Notes under the pieces: generated by a model
What the model saw: the letters and a program-made list of their open reading frames with translations, nothing else
What the model was told of the DNA's origin: nothing
Database searches by the model: none
Part shown: positions 18,624 through 26,483 of the stretch, one piece after another
Layout of the letters: the number at the start of each line of letters is the position of its first letter
Position numbering within the stretch: the stretch's first letter is position 1
Source: Brevibacterium rongguiense
Lineage (GTDB): Bacteria > Actinomycetota > Actinomycetes > Actinomycetales > Brevibacteriaceae
DNA: 64,000 bases
Assembly (NCBI RefSeq): GCF_009857845.1
Contig: NZ_WWEQ01000012.1
Coordinates: forward strand, 1-64,000
Direction of reading: 5' to 3'
Program-made: the position numbers and the translations under genes

Positions 18624-18809
18624 ATGATGACTCCAGTCGTGCCGGTGGTGCTGACGAAGCGCGAGGCGTGCCGGGAACTGGCTGAACTCCGTGAGCGGAT
18701 CGGGGATGTCGGGGCTCTGCGGGAGCGCGGCGAGCGATTCGAGCTGAGTGCCGACGAACTTGTCGACTACGGCCGATTGCTCGATCTTGAGTTCCTCACC
18801 AGTGACTGA
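18624..18809 (+). CDS. Small acidic protein, first gene of an unknown two-gene module
   Basis: Unrecognised 61-residue protein, start ATG 18624 (or the adjacent ATG 18627) with GAGAGG about 8 bases upstream. After a short hydrophobic lead it is almost entirely charged helix: LTKREACRELAELRERIG, then RERGERFELSADELVDYGRL and a C-terminal LDLEFLTSD. No signal peptide, cysteine pair or obvious DNA-binding fold. Its end overlaps the GTG of the next gene by 8 bases, so the two are likely coupled. A short acidic protein ahead of a longer partner is the layout of many toxin-antitoxin or adaptor-effector pairs, but I do not recognise either protein and do not assign that function. Confidence 0.75.
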   Translation: MMTPVVPVVLTKREACRELAELRERIGDVGALRERGERFELSADELVDYGRLLDLEFLTSD

Positions 18810-19536
18810 CACCCCGGTGCTCGAAACCCAGGCGGCCCGGTTCGCGGGCGACCTGACTGCCACGGTGCAGGCGGTGTCGCCCGGGTGCTCCCCGTTTGCG
18901 GCCACGGCCGTTGCGGACGCCAATCGATTCGTCGTCTCGCAGACTCCTGCGCAGGGTGTTCCCCTTCGTGTTGGAGGCGAACCGCTGCTGACGCTGCTGG
19001 TGAGATTTCAGTGTGTGCTTGACGGTGTGGGCAGATTTCTTGCGGTCGAAAAGTCAGGGATTGCCGTCCACGCAGGTCAGCGCGCCAGTGGGGAACCGCT
19101 CTTCCGCTTCGAATACGACAGGCGCACCCACTCGGTGCCTGTTGCGCATATCCAGGTCCATGCCCACCGCGACGCGCTGAGCCACGTGCTGGCACGCGCG
19201 GGAAGCGGTACTCAGCGAGCCCGTCGACGAGCCGACAGCACCGGCATTCCAGCGCTCAGCCAGCTGCATTTCCCCGTCGGCGGACATCGATTTCGACCCT
19301 GCCTCGAAGACGTGTTGGAGATGCTCATCGATGAGTTCGGAATCGACGATGCCGGGGACGCCAAAGCGGCGCTGCGCGAGGGGCGTGAGCGGTGGCGGCA
19401 TACGCAGACCCGCAGTGCCGTTCGCGACGACCCGGCAGAAGCGGCGATAGCCCTTCGCGAGCTTGGCTATGCGGTCCAGTGGTCTGGGGGCGGAGACGAG
19501 CCCGAACCTCAGCGGGAGCGACTGCAGGCACCTTGA
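18802..19536 (+). CDS. Unknown 244-residue protein with HxHAHRD and LHFPVGG motifs
   Basis: Unrecognised protein. From GTG 18802 (an in-frame ATG at 18748 inside the upstream gene is the alternative) it encodes 244 residues. Seen in it: a beta-rich N-terminal half, a histidine cluster AHIQVHAHRDALSHVL near residues 112-127, then QLHFPVGGHRFRPCLEDVLE near 155-174, and a basic Trp/Arg helix REGRERWRHTQTR near 198-210. The histidines and the FPVGG block look like a conserved core, possibly an active site. Codons such as AGA, TTT, CTT and TCA, rare in neighbouring genes, are frequent, and local GC drops to about 58-65%, suggesting acquisition next to the tRNA. Confidence 0.75.
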   Translation: MTDTPVLETQAARFAGDLTATVQAVSPGCSPFAATAVADANRFVVSQTPAQGVPLRVGGEPLLTLLVRFQCVLDGVGRFLAVEKSGIAVHAGQRASGEPLFRFEYDRRTHSVPVAHIQVHAHRDALSHVLARAGSGTQRARRRADSTGIPALSQLHFPVGGHRFRPCLEDVLEMLIDEFGIDDAGDAKAALREGRERWRHTQTRSAVRDDPAEAAIALRELGYAVQWSGGGDEPEPQRERLQAP

Positions 19537-19585
19537 CCCTGCCCCCAGTGCCCCAGCGCGCTGACGGCCACGACCGGCGCGCCCG

Positions 19586-20188
19586 CTAGTCGAGCTTGAG
19601 GTCCTTCTTGTTCATGCCGGGGAAGATGAGCTGGTACCTGACCATGTCGCCCCTGTGGTCGATGAGCTTGACGGAGCCGAAGTACGTCTTGCCGTTCGCC
19701 GTCACATTGCACAGCGTGGAGCCGCGCCACGAGTTCACGTTCATCTTGCGCGTGCAGTCGACCTTCGAGACCTTCATCTCGAACTTGTTGACGAAGAGGT
19801 CCTTGAGATCGAACTCGAGTGACTTCTCCGGGATCGTGCCGTTGCCCTTCTTGTCGACCTTCATGGAGCCGTCGCTCGCCCACGAGGTCGTCTTCGCCGA
19901 GTCCTTGAACCGCTCGCTCACGTTCGTCGACGGTGTCGTGGGGGCGCTGCCGGAGCCGTCTGCACCACTGCTGGCCTCGGCTGTGGCACCCGTGCCACCG
20001 GCATCGGCTTCGCCGTCGGCCGCGCTCTGGTCCGCGCCGCCCTCCGCCGGCGCCGAGGCGGACTGCTGCTGGTCTCCCTGCTCGCCCTGGGACTCGCCCC
20101 CGCCGGAGCAGCCGGCCAGGCAGACGGTGAGGGCGGCGGCCGCGGCGACGAGCCGGGGCGGGCGAAGTGCTGTGCGAAGCGCGATCAC
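19586..20188 (-). CDS. Lipoprotein, DUF4333-like C-terminal domain
   Basis: Predicted lipoprotein of 200 residues. The signal peptide ends at a lipobox LAGC (residues 24-27), followed by a Gly/Glu/Ser/Ala-rich linker to about residue 100. The C-terminal 90 residues contain KVDCTRKMNV and STLCNVTANGKTYFGSVK, two cysteines framing a small beta domain reminiscent of DUF4333, common in actinobacterial envelope proteins. GTG 20188 has AAGGAG 6 bases upstream. It ends 49 bases from the convergent unknown module. Function unknown; surface location is inferred from the signal. Confidence 0.85.
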   Translation of the reverse strand: MIALRTALRPPRLVAAAAALTVCLAGCSGGGESQGEQGDQQQSASAPAEGGADQSAADGEADAGGTGATAEASSGADGSGSAPTTPSTNVSERFKDSAKTTSWASDGSMKVDKKGNGTIPEKSLEFDLKDLFVNKFEMKVSKVDCTRKMNVNSWRGSTLCNVTANGKTYFGSVKLIDHRGDMVRYQLIFPGMNKKDLKLD

Positions 20189-20462
20189 GACGGTCTCCTT
20201 CAGGAATGGGACGCTCGGTTATCCGTACGGCATCACTCTGCCATGTCCACCCGTCTGGGAGGCGCCAACGCTGTGGCGAGGCCGCCACACGGTGCGGGTG
20301 CGCCGTGCCCGGTGCTGAGATTGCTCCCGGGCGGCCACAGGGGCGTTGTTAGGATCGGCTTGGAGCCCGTCCGCCCGGACACCCGCCTCGCCTCCGCTTG
20401 CCGCACCCCCGGTCCGCGCGCCGCCCGCCGTGCAGCGCAGGCCCTCGACGAAGGATCCCCGC

Positions 20463-21992
20463 ATGCCGGTCCCGCCCTCTTCCGCGCACCACACAGCAGC
20501 GCGTCAGGCGCCCGCGGATTCCGGGGGTGCCCCTGGCGCGGCTCGGGCCGCAGGAGGTCCGGCAGCGGAGCAGCGGGAAGCAGCATCCGAACGCGCCGGG
20601 CAGCGGGGCCGCGCGCGAGGTGCCGCGCCGGCCGGCACCTCGGCGGCGCGGGGACGCCTGGCGGGATTGCGCGACCGGACGACGGCAGCACTCGCGCCGC
20701 TCGGGGCGTTCCTTACCCGCTTCGCCCCGGCAGTCGCGGCGCTGACGGCCGCCGTGCTCTACGGTGCGCTGTCGATCCTCATGTGGGTCAACTACTACTC
20801 GCCCTCATGGGATCTGGGCATCTTCACCCAGCTCATGGACCAGTATTCGAAGCTCCAGGCGCCCATCGTCGACATCAAGGGCCCCGGCTACAACCTGCTG
20901 GGCGACCACTTCCACCCGATCCTCATCCTGCTCGCCCCCGTCTTCGCCGTCTTCCCCTCGGGCCTCACCCTCATGCTGTGCCAGACCGTGCTGTTCGCGG
21001 CCTCGGCCTGGCCCCTGACTTCCCTGGCCTTCGAGCGCCTGAGCACGAAGGGCGCGTGGCTGCTCAGCTTCGCCTACGTCTTCTCGTTCGGGCTGCTCAA
21101 TGCCGTGACCGCCCAGTTCCACGAGATCGCCGTGGCGGTGCCGCTCATGGCATTCGGGCTCGTCTGGTGGATGCGCGGGCGGCGCATCGGAGCCGCGGTG
21201 GCCATCGGGCTGCTCGTGTTCTGCAAGGAGGACCTGGGGCTGACCGTCGCGATGTTCGGCGCCGTCGTCTGGCTCAAGGACCGCAGGGACTTCCGCTGGG
21301 CGCTGGGCTTCGCCGTCTGGGGCGTCATGTGGTTCCTCTACGCCGTCTTCGTCTTCATCCCCATGTTCAACACCGGCGGCGGCTACGACTACACGGACAA
21401 CGTCACCCTGGCGCAGACCATCCGCGAGGGCCTGACGACCAAGCTCGGGACCGTGGGTTTCCTGGCCCTCACGGCCGGCGCCATCGGCCTCCGCTCGCCC
21501 TACATCCTCCTCATGCTCCCCACGCTGGCGTGGCGCTTCGCGGGCAACGTCGAGGGCTACTGGAACCTCAGCTTCCACTACTCGGCCGTCCTCATGCCGA
21601 TCGCGGTGGTCGCTCTCGTCGATGCTGCCAAGCGCCGCCACCGGAACTTCGCGCCCCTGGTGGCGGCCATCACCGCCGTCGCGCTGCTGAGCCAGACGAG
21701 CATCCACCTGCTGTGGGACGCCGACCGGTACAAGGTCGACGGCGGACCCGCGGTCCAGGCGGCCAGCCGCTACGGCTCCGTGGGCACGGACCTCCACCTC
21801 CTCGCCTACCTCGCACCCAAGACGCACGTCTACTGGACGAGCACGCTGGGCGGAGTCCGCCCCGATGCGATCGCCCTGCGCCCGGACGACACGCACGAGC
21901 CCGTGGAGTCCTGGGCGGCGAAGAATCTGGGCGGAGACTGGAGGCTCGTCTACAGCGGCGGTGGCTACGAGGTCGTCGCCCGGCAGTCATAG
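20463..21992 (+). CDS. DUF2079 polytopic membrane protein
   Basis: A 509-residue membrane protein of the DUF2079 family. After about 85 residues of disordered Ala/Gly/Arg sequence come roughly ten membrane segments. The family hallmark YYSPSWDLGIFTQLMDQY and the following GDHFHPILILLAPVF (with HFHP) are present at about residues 117-170, and FHEIAVAVPLMAFGLVWWM near 220. DUF2079 proteins resemble GT-C glycosyltransferases in topology, with the acidic residues after TM1 as candidate catalytic site; activity is unproven. ATG 20463 follows GAAGGA by about 6 bases. A TAGGAT hexamer at 20350-20355 may be its -10 box, giving a leader of about 100 bases. Confidence 0.9.
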   Translation: MPVPPSSAHHTAARQAPADSGGAPGAARAAGGPAAEQREAASERAGQRGRARGAAPAGTSAARGRLAGLRDRTTAALAPLGAFLTRFAPAVAALTAAVLYGALSILMWVNYYSPSWDLGIFTQLMDQYSKLQAPIVDIKGPGYNLLGDHFHPILILLAPVFAVFPSGLTLMLCQTVLFAASAWPLTSLAFERLSTKGAWLLSFAYVFSFGLLNAVTAQFHEIAVAVPLMAFGLVWWMRGRRIGAAVAIGLLVFCKEDLGLTVAMFGAVVWLKDRRDFRWALGFAVWGVMWFLYAVFVFIPMFNTGGGYDYTDNVTLAQTIREGLTTKLGTVGFLALTAGAIGLRSPYILLMLPTLAWRFAGNVEGYWNLSFHYSAVLMPIAVVALVDAAKRRHRNFAPLVAAITAVALLSQTSIHLLWDADRYKVDGGPAVQAASRYGSVGTDLHLLAYLAPKTHVYWTSTLGGVRPDAIALRPDDTHEPVESWAAKNLGGDWRLVYSGGGYEVVARQS

Positions 21993-22066
21993 CCACGGCA
22001 GTCACAGGCACGGACCGCGGGCAGCGCAGGGGTGATACCCGGGCCGCCCCTGGAAGGGGATTCGTC

Positions 22067-23104
22067 ATGGCCGATCGGCACGACTCGCAGCGCCCAGCGC
22101 TCGGGGCACCGCACGACAACGCATCGGTGGCCGCCCGGCTGGGCGGTGAGCCGTTCGAGCTGCCGGCCCGCGGCCTCGCGTTCGCGGGCTATCGCGCCTC
22201 CCCGGGCACCGGAGTTCCTGGGGCCGCCGAGGCGCACTCACCCGCCGCTCCCCGAACCGCTGCCCCCGGGGTCGGAGCTCACGGCACCGGAGCTCACGGG
22301 GCCGCCGAGGCGCGGCCCGGCGCCGCGCTGCCGGTGCTCCTCGTCCACGGCTGGCCGGAGTTCGCGGCCGGGTGGGAGGCCACGGCCCGCGAACTGCTGG
22401 CAGCCGGTTACGAGGTGGCCGCCTACGATCAGCGCGGGTATTCTCCCGGCGCCCGCCCGGACGACGTGCGCGCCTACGACGTCGCGGAGCTCGTGGCGGA
22501 CATGGCCGCCGTGGCCCAAGGACTGGGCTGGGAGCGGTTCCACCTGGTCGGCCACGACTGGGGCGGGATCGTCGGCTGGGCCTTCGCCGCGGTGCACCCG
22601 GAGCGCCTCGCGAGCTTCACCTCCGCGGCCTCGGCGCACCCCGAGGCGCACGGCCGCAGGATGGCCGAGGACCCGGATCAGCGCCGCCGCATGGAGTACA
22701 TGCGCCGCATCCGCAGGGACCCCGCGGGGATGCGCGAGGCGCTCCTGGACGACGATGGTGCGCTCCTGCGCTCGTACTACCAGGGCGCGGTCCCAGCCGC
22801 GCTCGTCGACTCCTACGTCGAGCGGCTGAGCGAGCCCGGTGCGATGGACGCCGTACTGTCGTACTACCGCCAGTTCGGCGAGGGCGCGCCGATCGCATAC
22901 CGGCCCATCACGGTGCCAGCGCTCTACCTCTGGGGCTCGCGGGACGCGGCCTTCACCCGGGGCGCGGCGGAGCTCACCGCGGACTACGTCGAGGGCCCCT
23001 ACCGCTTCGTCGAGCTGACCGGGGCCACCCACTGGCTGCCCGAGGAAAAACCGGACGAGATCGCCGCGGCCGTGCTCGACTGGGCCTCGCGCCATCCCGA
23101 CTGA
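22067..23104 (+). CDS. Alpha/beta hydrolase, epoxide hydrolase-like
   Basis: Soluble alpha/beta hydrolase of 345 residues of the epoxide hydrolase type. Visible features are the oxyanion motif HGWPEF (about 93-98), the nucleophile elbow VGHDWGG with aspartate as nucleophile, cap-domain tyrosines, and the final histidine in TGATHWLPEEKP. Between the first beta strand (LAFAGYRASP) and HGWPE lies an extra stretch of about 40 residues, Gly/Ala/Pro/His-rich and encoded by a direct DNA repeat (22209-22235 and 22287-22313), which most relatives lack. GGAAGGGG precedes ATG 22067. Mycobacterial ephE sits in the Nth-acs block; here the enzyme is elsewhere. Natural epoxide unknown. Confidence 0.9.
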   Translation: MADRHDSQRPALGAPHDNASVAARLGGEPFELPARGLAFAGYRASPGTGVPGAAEAHSPAAPRTAAPGVGAHGTGAHGAAEARPGAALPVLLVHGWPEFAAGWEATARELLAAGYEVAAYDQRGYSPGARPDDVRAYDVAELVADMAAVAQGLGWERFHLVGHDWGGIVGWAFAAVHPERLASFTSAASAHPEAHGRRMAEDPDQRRRMEYMRRIRRDPAGMREALLDDDGALLRSYYQGAVPAALVDSYVERLSEPGAMDAVLSYYRQFGEGAPIAYRPITVPALYLWGSRDAAFTRGAAELTADYVEGPYRFVELTGATHWLPEEKPDEIAAAVLDWASRHPD

Positions 23105-23204
23105 CGGGCGACCCGCGCCGACCGCACCGGCCCCGCCGCGTCACGATCGGGTGACGACTGGGCCGCCCCGCCGCCCGCGGGCCGTGCGCACTCCCCGCGA
23201 GGAC

Positions 23205-23210
23205 TAGGGT
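23205..23210 (+). promoter_or_regulatory. -10 element TAGGGT
   Basis: TAGGGT upstream of the second L,D-transpeptidase would start a transcript near 23217 that contains GAAGGA 8 bases before ATG 23251. Confidence 0.4.
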
Positions 23211-23263
23211 GCTCATGATCGCAGCCCCGAATTCCGAAGGATCTCCCCTCATGCGCGTGCCAC

Positions 23264-24400
23264 ATGCTCTGCGCGGCCACCACGGCCGCCCTCGTCCTGG
23301 GCCTCGGCCTGCCGGCCACCGCCGCCGAACTCGGAGGCTCCGGTTCCGAACCGAGCGCCGCCCACTCCGCCGCCCCCCGCGAGTCGCAGGCGAGCGACTC
23401 GCACGCCTCGGAGCTGGCGTCCTCGGAGGCTGCGCAGACGAAGGGCGCACGGACCCCGCTGGCCACCACCGAGGCGAAGGCGCCGACGGCGCGTGCGAAG
23501 TCGGCGACCGCGCCCACGGCCACCGCCCGCGCGGTGAAGATCGACGCGAAGATCTCGGCGGCCGCCGCACGCGCCAAGCTCGGCGCCGCGAAGGGCGCCA
23601 CCGCCTCCGTGAAGGGCGGGGTGCGCCAGAACTACGCCCGCGGCGCCGTCTTCCTCAAGAAGGGCGCGAAGACCGCCTACGCCGTGCGCTCCGGGATGCT
23701 GGGCCGCTACCGCTCCGCCGCCGGCCTGCCCACCGGCAACGAAGCCTGCCACGGCAAGAACTGGTGCACGCAGCCGTTCAGCGGCAGCCCCCGCACCCTG
23801 TCCTGGACCTCCGGGAAGATGCGCGTGTGCACCGGGCTGCGCAAGCGGGTCGAAGGGAAGAAGGCCTCGGCACTCCAGGTCATCGAGGTGGACCAGACGA
23901 GCACGCGCCACGCCAACGTCTACGCCTGCGTCCGCGATTCCAACGGCACCTACAAGCGCGACGGCGGTGCCTACGCGGGGCTCGTCGGCAAGACCGGCAC
24001 TGCGGCGAAGAAGCGCGAGGGCGATGGGAAGACCCCGCGCGGTGTCTACTGGATGCGCGGCGGCTTCGGCACCAGCAAGAACCCGGGGCTCAAGCACCAG
24101 CGCTACACGAAGGTGACGAAGAAGACCGTCTGGGTCGACAGCTCCGCGTCGAAGTACTACAACACCATGCGGCCGTCCGGGAAGAGCGAGAAGCTCTACC
24201 AGCGCGGGCCCTACCGCCACGCCCAGGTGATCGGCTACAACGAGAAGCGCGCGAAGGGCAAGGGCTCCGCCATCTTCCTGCACCGGCGCACCAGCGCGTC
24301 GAACTACACGATGGGCTGCGTTGCCGTCTACGACTCCTCGCTCGTCAAGCTCATGAAGTGGCAGATCTCGAAGGACGTGCAGATCGCCATCCACGCCTGA
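23264..24400 (+). CDS. Secreted LGFP-like / YkuD L,D-transpeptidase-type protein
   Basis: Wall-associated protein of 378 residues. Residues 1-21 form a hydrophobic signal segment; residues about 30-110 are low-complexity Ala/Ser/Lys; about 112-160 resemble an LGFP repeat (YARGAVFLKKGAKTAYAVRS); the C-terminal half is a YkuD-like catalytic domain (COG3786 type) with AIFLHRRTS and the nucleophile motif YTMGCVAVYDSSL near the end. The start is uncertain: ATG 23264 lacks a basic N-region and ribosome site, whereas ATG 23251, with GAAGGA at ideal distance, is in a different frame. A one-base shift there would join a normal start to the signal core. Secretion and transpeptidase role are inferred. 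Confidence 0.85.
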   Translation: MLCAATTAALVLGLGLPATAAELGGSGSEPSAAHSAAPRESQASDSHASELASSEAAQTKGARTPLATTEAKAPTARAKSATAPTATARAVKIDAKISAAAARAKLGAAKGATASVKGGVRQNYARGAVFLKKGAKTAYAVRSGMLGRYRSAAGLPTGNEACHGKNWCTQPFSGSPRTLSWTSGKMRVCTGLRKRVEGKKASALQVIEVDQTSTRHANVYACVRDSNGTYKRDGGAYAGLVGKTGTAAKKREGDGKTPRGVYWMRGGFGTSKNPGLKHQRYTKVTKKTVWVDSSASKYYNTMRPSGKSEKLYQRGPYRHAQVIGYNEKRAKGKGSAIFLHRRTSASNYTMGCVAVYDSSLVKLMKWQISKDVQIAIHA

Positions 24401-24550
24401 GCGCGGGCGCGGCGGAGGTTCGAAGCGTGGCCGCCGCGGTGCTCGGGGGCCTGTGCGAGCGGCGCATTCGCACACAGTCCCCTGTCAGGAACCGGTCATA
24501 GCGTGGGCGGCAGAGGCGGTGACCCGCACCGCCGGAGGCAAGGAGTGAAC

Positions 24551-24754
24551 ATGGGACTCGACGACAAGTTCGACAACAAGGCCCAGGAGTTCGGCGGCCA
24601 GGCCAAGGACACCATCGGCAAGGCCACCGGCGACGAAGAGCTGCAGGCCGAGGGCAAGGGCGACAAGTTCTCCGCCAACGCCAAGCAGGCCGGCGAGAAG
24701 ATCAAGGACGCCGGCAAGAAGATCGGCGAGGCGTTCGGCGGCGACAAGCACTGA
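24551..24754 (+). CDS. CsbD family stress protein
   Basis: Small hydrophilic protein of 67 residues, CsbD/YjbJ family (PF05532), abundant in stressed or stationary cells but without a known mechanism. The signature DKFDNKAQEFGGQAKDTIGK is followed by GDEELQAEGKGDK. AAGGAG lies 5 bases before ATG 24551. A TAGCGT hexamer at 24499-24504 is a candidate -10 box. A strong hairpin 36 bases after the stop ends the unit. Confidence 0.95.
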   Translation: MGLDDKFDNKAQEFGGQAKDTIGKATGDEELQAEGKGDKFSANAKQAGEKIKDAGKKIGEAFGGDKH

Positions 24755-24790
24755 GCCCCGCCACCAGCGCGCAGGCCCTGACGGCCTGAC

Positions 24791-24832
24791 CGCAGCGGCG
24801 CCCCCTGCCCTCCGGCAGGGGGCGCCGCTGCG
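24791..24832. terminator. Bidirectional terminator, 19-bp perfect stem
   Basis: Bases 24791-24809 pair exactly with 24814-24832 around CTCC, between the convergent csbD-like and flavodoxin-like genes, so it can end transcription from both sides. Confidence 0.9.
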
Positions 24833-24852
24833 TCCCCGCCCTTGCGTGCCCC

Positions 24853-25302
24853 CTACGCCAGGAGGGTGGCGGCCGTGGTCGCCACCGCCTCGGCGACGGC
24901 CTCGCACTCCGGCGGCCCCACCTCACCGGTGAGGACGACGGGCGGGCAGGCCAGCGTCCAGCCCAGCCCGGTGGTGATCTGCTCCATGGCCCGCTCCGCG
25001 CCGGTCGTGTCCCAGCCGCCGTGGATCCAGTACGCCAGCGGCCGTCGCGCAGTCGCCTCCCTGACCTCGTAGTACGTCGTGTCGAAGAAGTGCTTGAGGG
25101 CCCCGGAGATGTAGCCGAAGTTCACGGTGGTGCCCAGCGCATAGGCATCGGCGGCCAGGACGTCCTCGGCGGTTGCCTCGAGGGCCGCGCGCTCGACGAG
25201 CTCCACGGACGCGAGCTCGTCGAGGTCGAAGACCCCGCGCGCCGCCTGGGCCAGAGACTGCGTGGCGCGGGTGGGGGAGTGGTGGACCATGAGCAGCTTC
25301 AT
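24853..25302 (-). CDS. Flavodoxin-fold NAD(P)H-dependent oxidoreductase-like protein
   Basis: A 149-residue protein with a flavodoxin fold. The phosphate-binding loop reads VHHSPTRATQSLA at residues 6-18, and the flavin-ring loop ALGTTVNFGYISGALKHFFDTTYY near 55-78 matches the FMN reductase/flavodoxin_2-like group. The motif WIHGGWDTTGAERAM near 91-105 is typical of this small actinobacterial set. Probably an FMN-dependent reductase in the cytoplasm; electron partner unknown. It is a good leaderless candidate: TAGCGT (25314-25309 on the minus strand) ends six bases before ATG 25302. Divergent from the sirtuin gene. Confidence 0.88.
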   Translation of the reverse strand: MKLLMVHHSPTRATQSLAQAARGVFDLDELASVELVERAALEATAEDVLAADAYALGTTVNFGYISGALKHFFDTTYYEVREATARRPLAYWIHGGWDTTGAERAMEQITTGLGWTLACPPVVLTGEVGPPECEAVAEAVATTAATLLA

Positions 25303-25375
25303 GGCCCCACGCTAGCCGCCGTAGGCTGGGAACGGCAGAGTGCGGCCCGGCAGGGCCCGGCGAGGGGAGTGCGCG

Positions 25376-26248
25376 GTGGCCGTCATCAAGGATCCGCTGC
25401 GCGGACTCGCCCGGCCCGCGCCCACCGCGAGCGACGCGCAGATCGCCGCCGCCCTCGCCGCCCGTCCAACAGGCGACTGGGCCGTCCTCACCGGTGCCGG
25501 CATGAGCACGGACTCCGGCATCCCCGATTACCGCGGCCCGGGCGCCCCGCCGCGCTCGCCCATGACGGGCCAGACGTTCCGCTCGGGGCAGGCCGCCCGC
25601 TCCCGCTACTGGGCGCGCAGCTTCCTGGGCTGGCCCCGCATCCGCGCCGCCCAGCCGAACGCCGCCCACCGTGCGCTGGCGCGCCTGTCCCCGCACGGAA
25701 CCATCACCCAGAACGTCGACGGGCTGCACGAGACCGCGGGATCCGACCCGGTCATCGACCTGCACGGCCGGTTGGACCGCGTCATCTGCCTGCAATGCGG
25801 CGAGCTCTTCTCCCGCGACTGGCTCCAGGGGGAGCTGGACGCCCTCAACCCGGGCTTCCGGGCGGGCCTGTCCATCAGCCCGGAGGAGATCGAGACGGCA
25901 CCCGACGGCGATGTCGCGCTCGAGGAGACCGCGGGCTTCGCCGTTCCGCCGTGCCCCGTGTGCGGCGGCATCCTCAAGCCCGATGTCGTGTTCTTCGGCG
26001 AGAGCGTGCCCGCGGAGCGCGCCGAGGCCGCGACGTGCCTGGCCGCCGGGGCGCACGGGCTCGTGGTGCTCGGCAGCTCGCTCGCCGTGCTCTCCGGGCT
26101 GCGCTTCGTGCGCTCGGCCGCCCGCGAGGGGCGCCCGGTCGTCATCGTCACCGACGGCCCCACCCGCGGTGATGCGCTCGCCGCCCACCGCTCCACCTCC
26201 CGGGTCGCGGACTTCCTGGCTGCGTGGGAGGCCGCCGTGGCCCCGTGA
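25376..26248 (+). CDS. Sir2-family NAD-dependent protein deacylase
   Basis: Sirtuin of 290 residues. The NAD-binding signature GAGMSTDSGIPDYRG is at about residues 42-56, the catalytic QNVDGLH at about 113-119 with the active histidine in DLHG following, and the zinc knuckle uses CLQC and CPVC. It removes acyl groups from lysines, consuming NAD; acetyl-CoA synthetase (also encoded in this window) is a classical sirtuin target, though a link here is only inferred. GTG 25376 is preferred: GAGGGGAG stands 7 bases upstream, and TAGGCT at 25322-25327 is a plausible -10 box. Confidence 0.94.
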   Translation: MAVIKDPLRGLARPAPTASDAQIAAALAARPTGDWAVLTGAGMSTDSGIPDYRGPGAPPRSPMTGQTFRSGQAARSRYWARSFLGWPRIRAAQPNAAHRALARLSPHGTITQNVDGLHETAGSDPVIDLHGRLDRVICLQCGELFSRDWLQGELDALNPGFRAGLSISPEEIETAPDGDVALEETAGFAVPPCPVCGGILKPDVVFFGESVPAERAEAATCLAAGAHGLVVLGSSLAVLSGLRFVRSAAREGRPVVIVTDGPTRGDALAAHRSTSRVADFLAAWEAAVAP

Positions 26249-26333
26249 GCGGGGCCGGCGCGGCCACACGGCGGGCGGCGCGCGCCTCGGCGGTGAAGGG
26301 TGTGCCGGCACCCCGCGCGGCAGGCCGGTGGCC

Positions 26334-26434
26334 GCGGATGCGTCCGAGGCGGGGCGGGCGGCGACTGCGGATGCGTCCGAGGCGCGGCGGGCCGGCGATA
26401 GCGGATTCGCCCGAGGCGGGGCGGGCCGGCGACA
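26334..26434. repeat. Three tandem copies of a 34-bp repeat
   Basis: Units 26334-26366, 26367-26400 and 26401-26434 begin GCGGATGCGTCCGAGGCG or a close variant and end GGGCCGGCGA. They lie between the sirtuin gene and the TIGR03085 gene. Confidence 0.85.
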
Positions 26435-26471
26435 CCCCGGCGCGGGGGCTGACGGCGGGGCGCGGGCTCAG

Positions 26472-26477
26472 TACGCT
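26472..26477 (+). promoter_or_regulatory. -10 element TACGCT of a leaderless promoter
   Basis: TACGCT ends six bases before ATG 26484. Confidence 0.55.
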
Positions 26478-26483
26478 GTGGCC

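Noticed and set aside
19012-19030. Frameshift in the unknown 244-residue gene because of its unusual codons
   Set aside because: The frame is continuous with sensible protein composition on both sides; unusual codons are better explained by transfer.
18481-19600. Duplicate of the tRNA-Ser 3' end as an attachment-site repeat
   Set aside because: I searched by eye for a second copy of GTTCAAATCCCCTATCCTCC downstream of the module and found none, so integration at the tRNA is not demonstrated.
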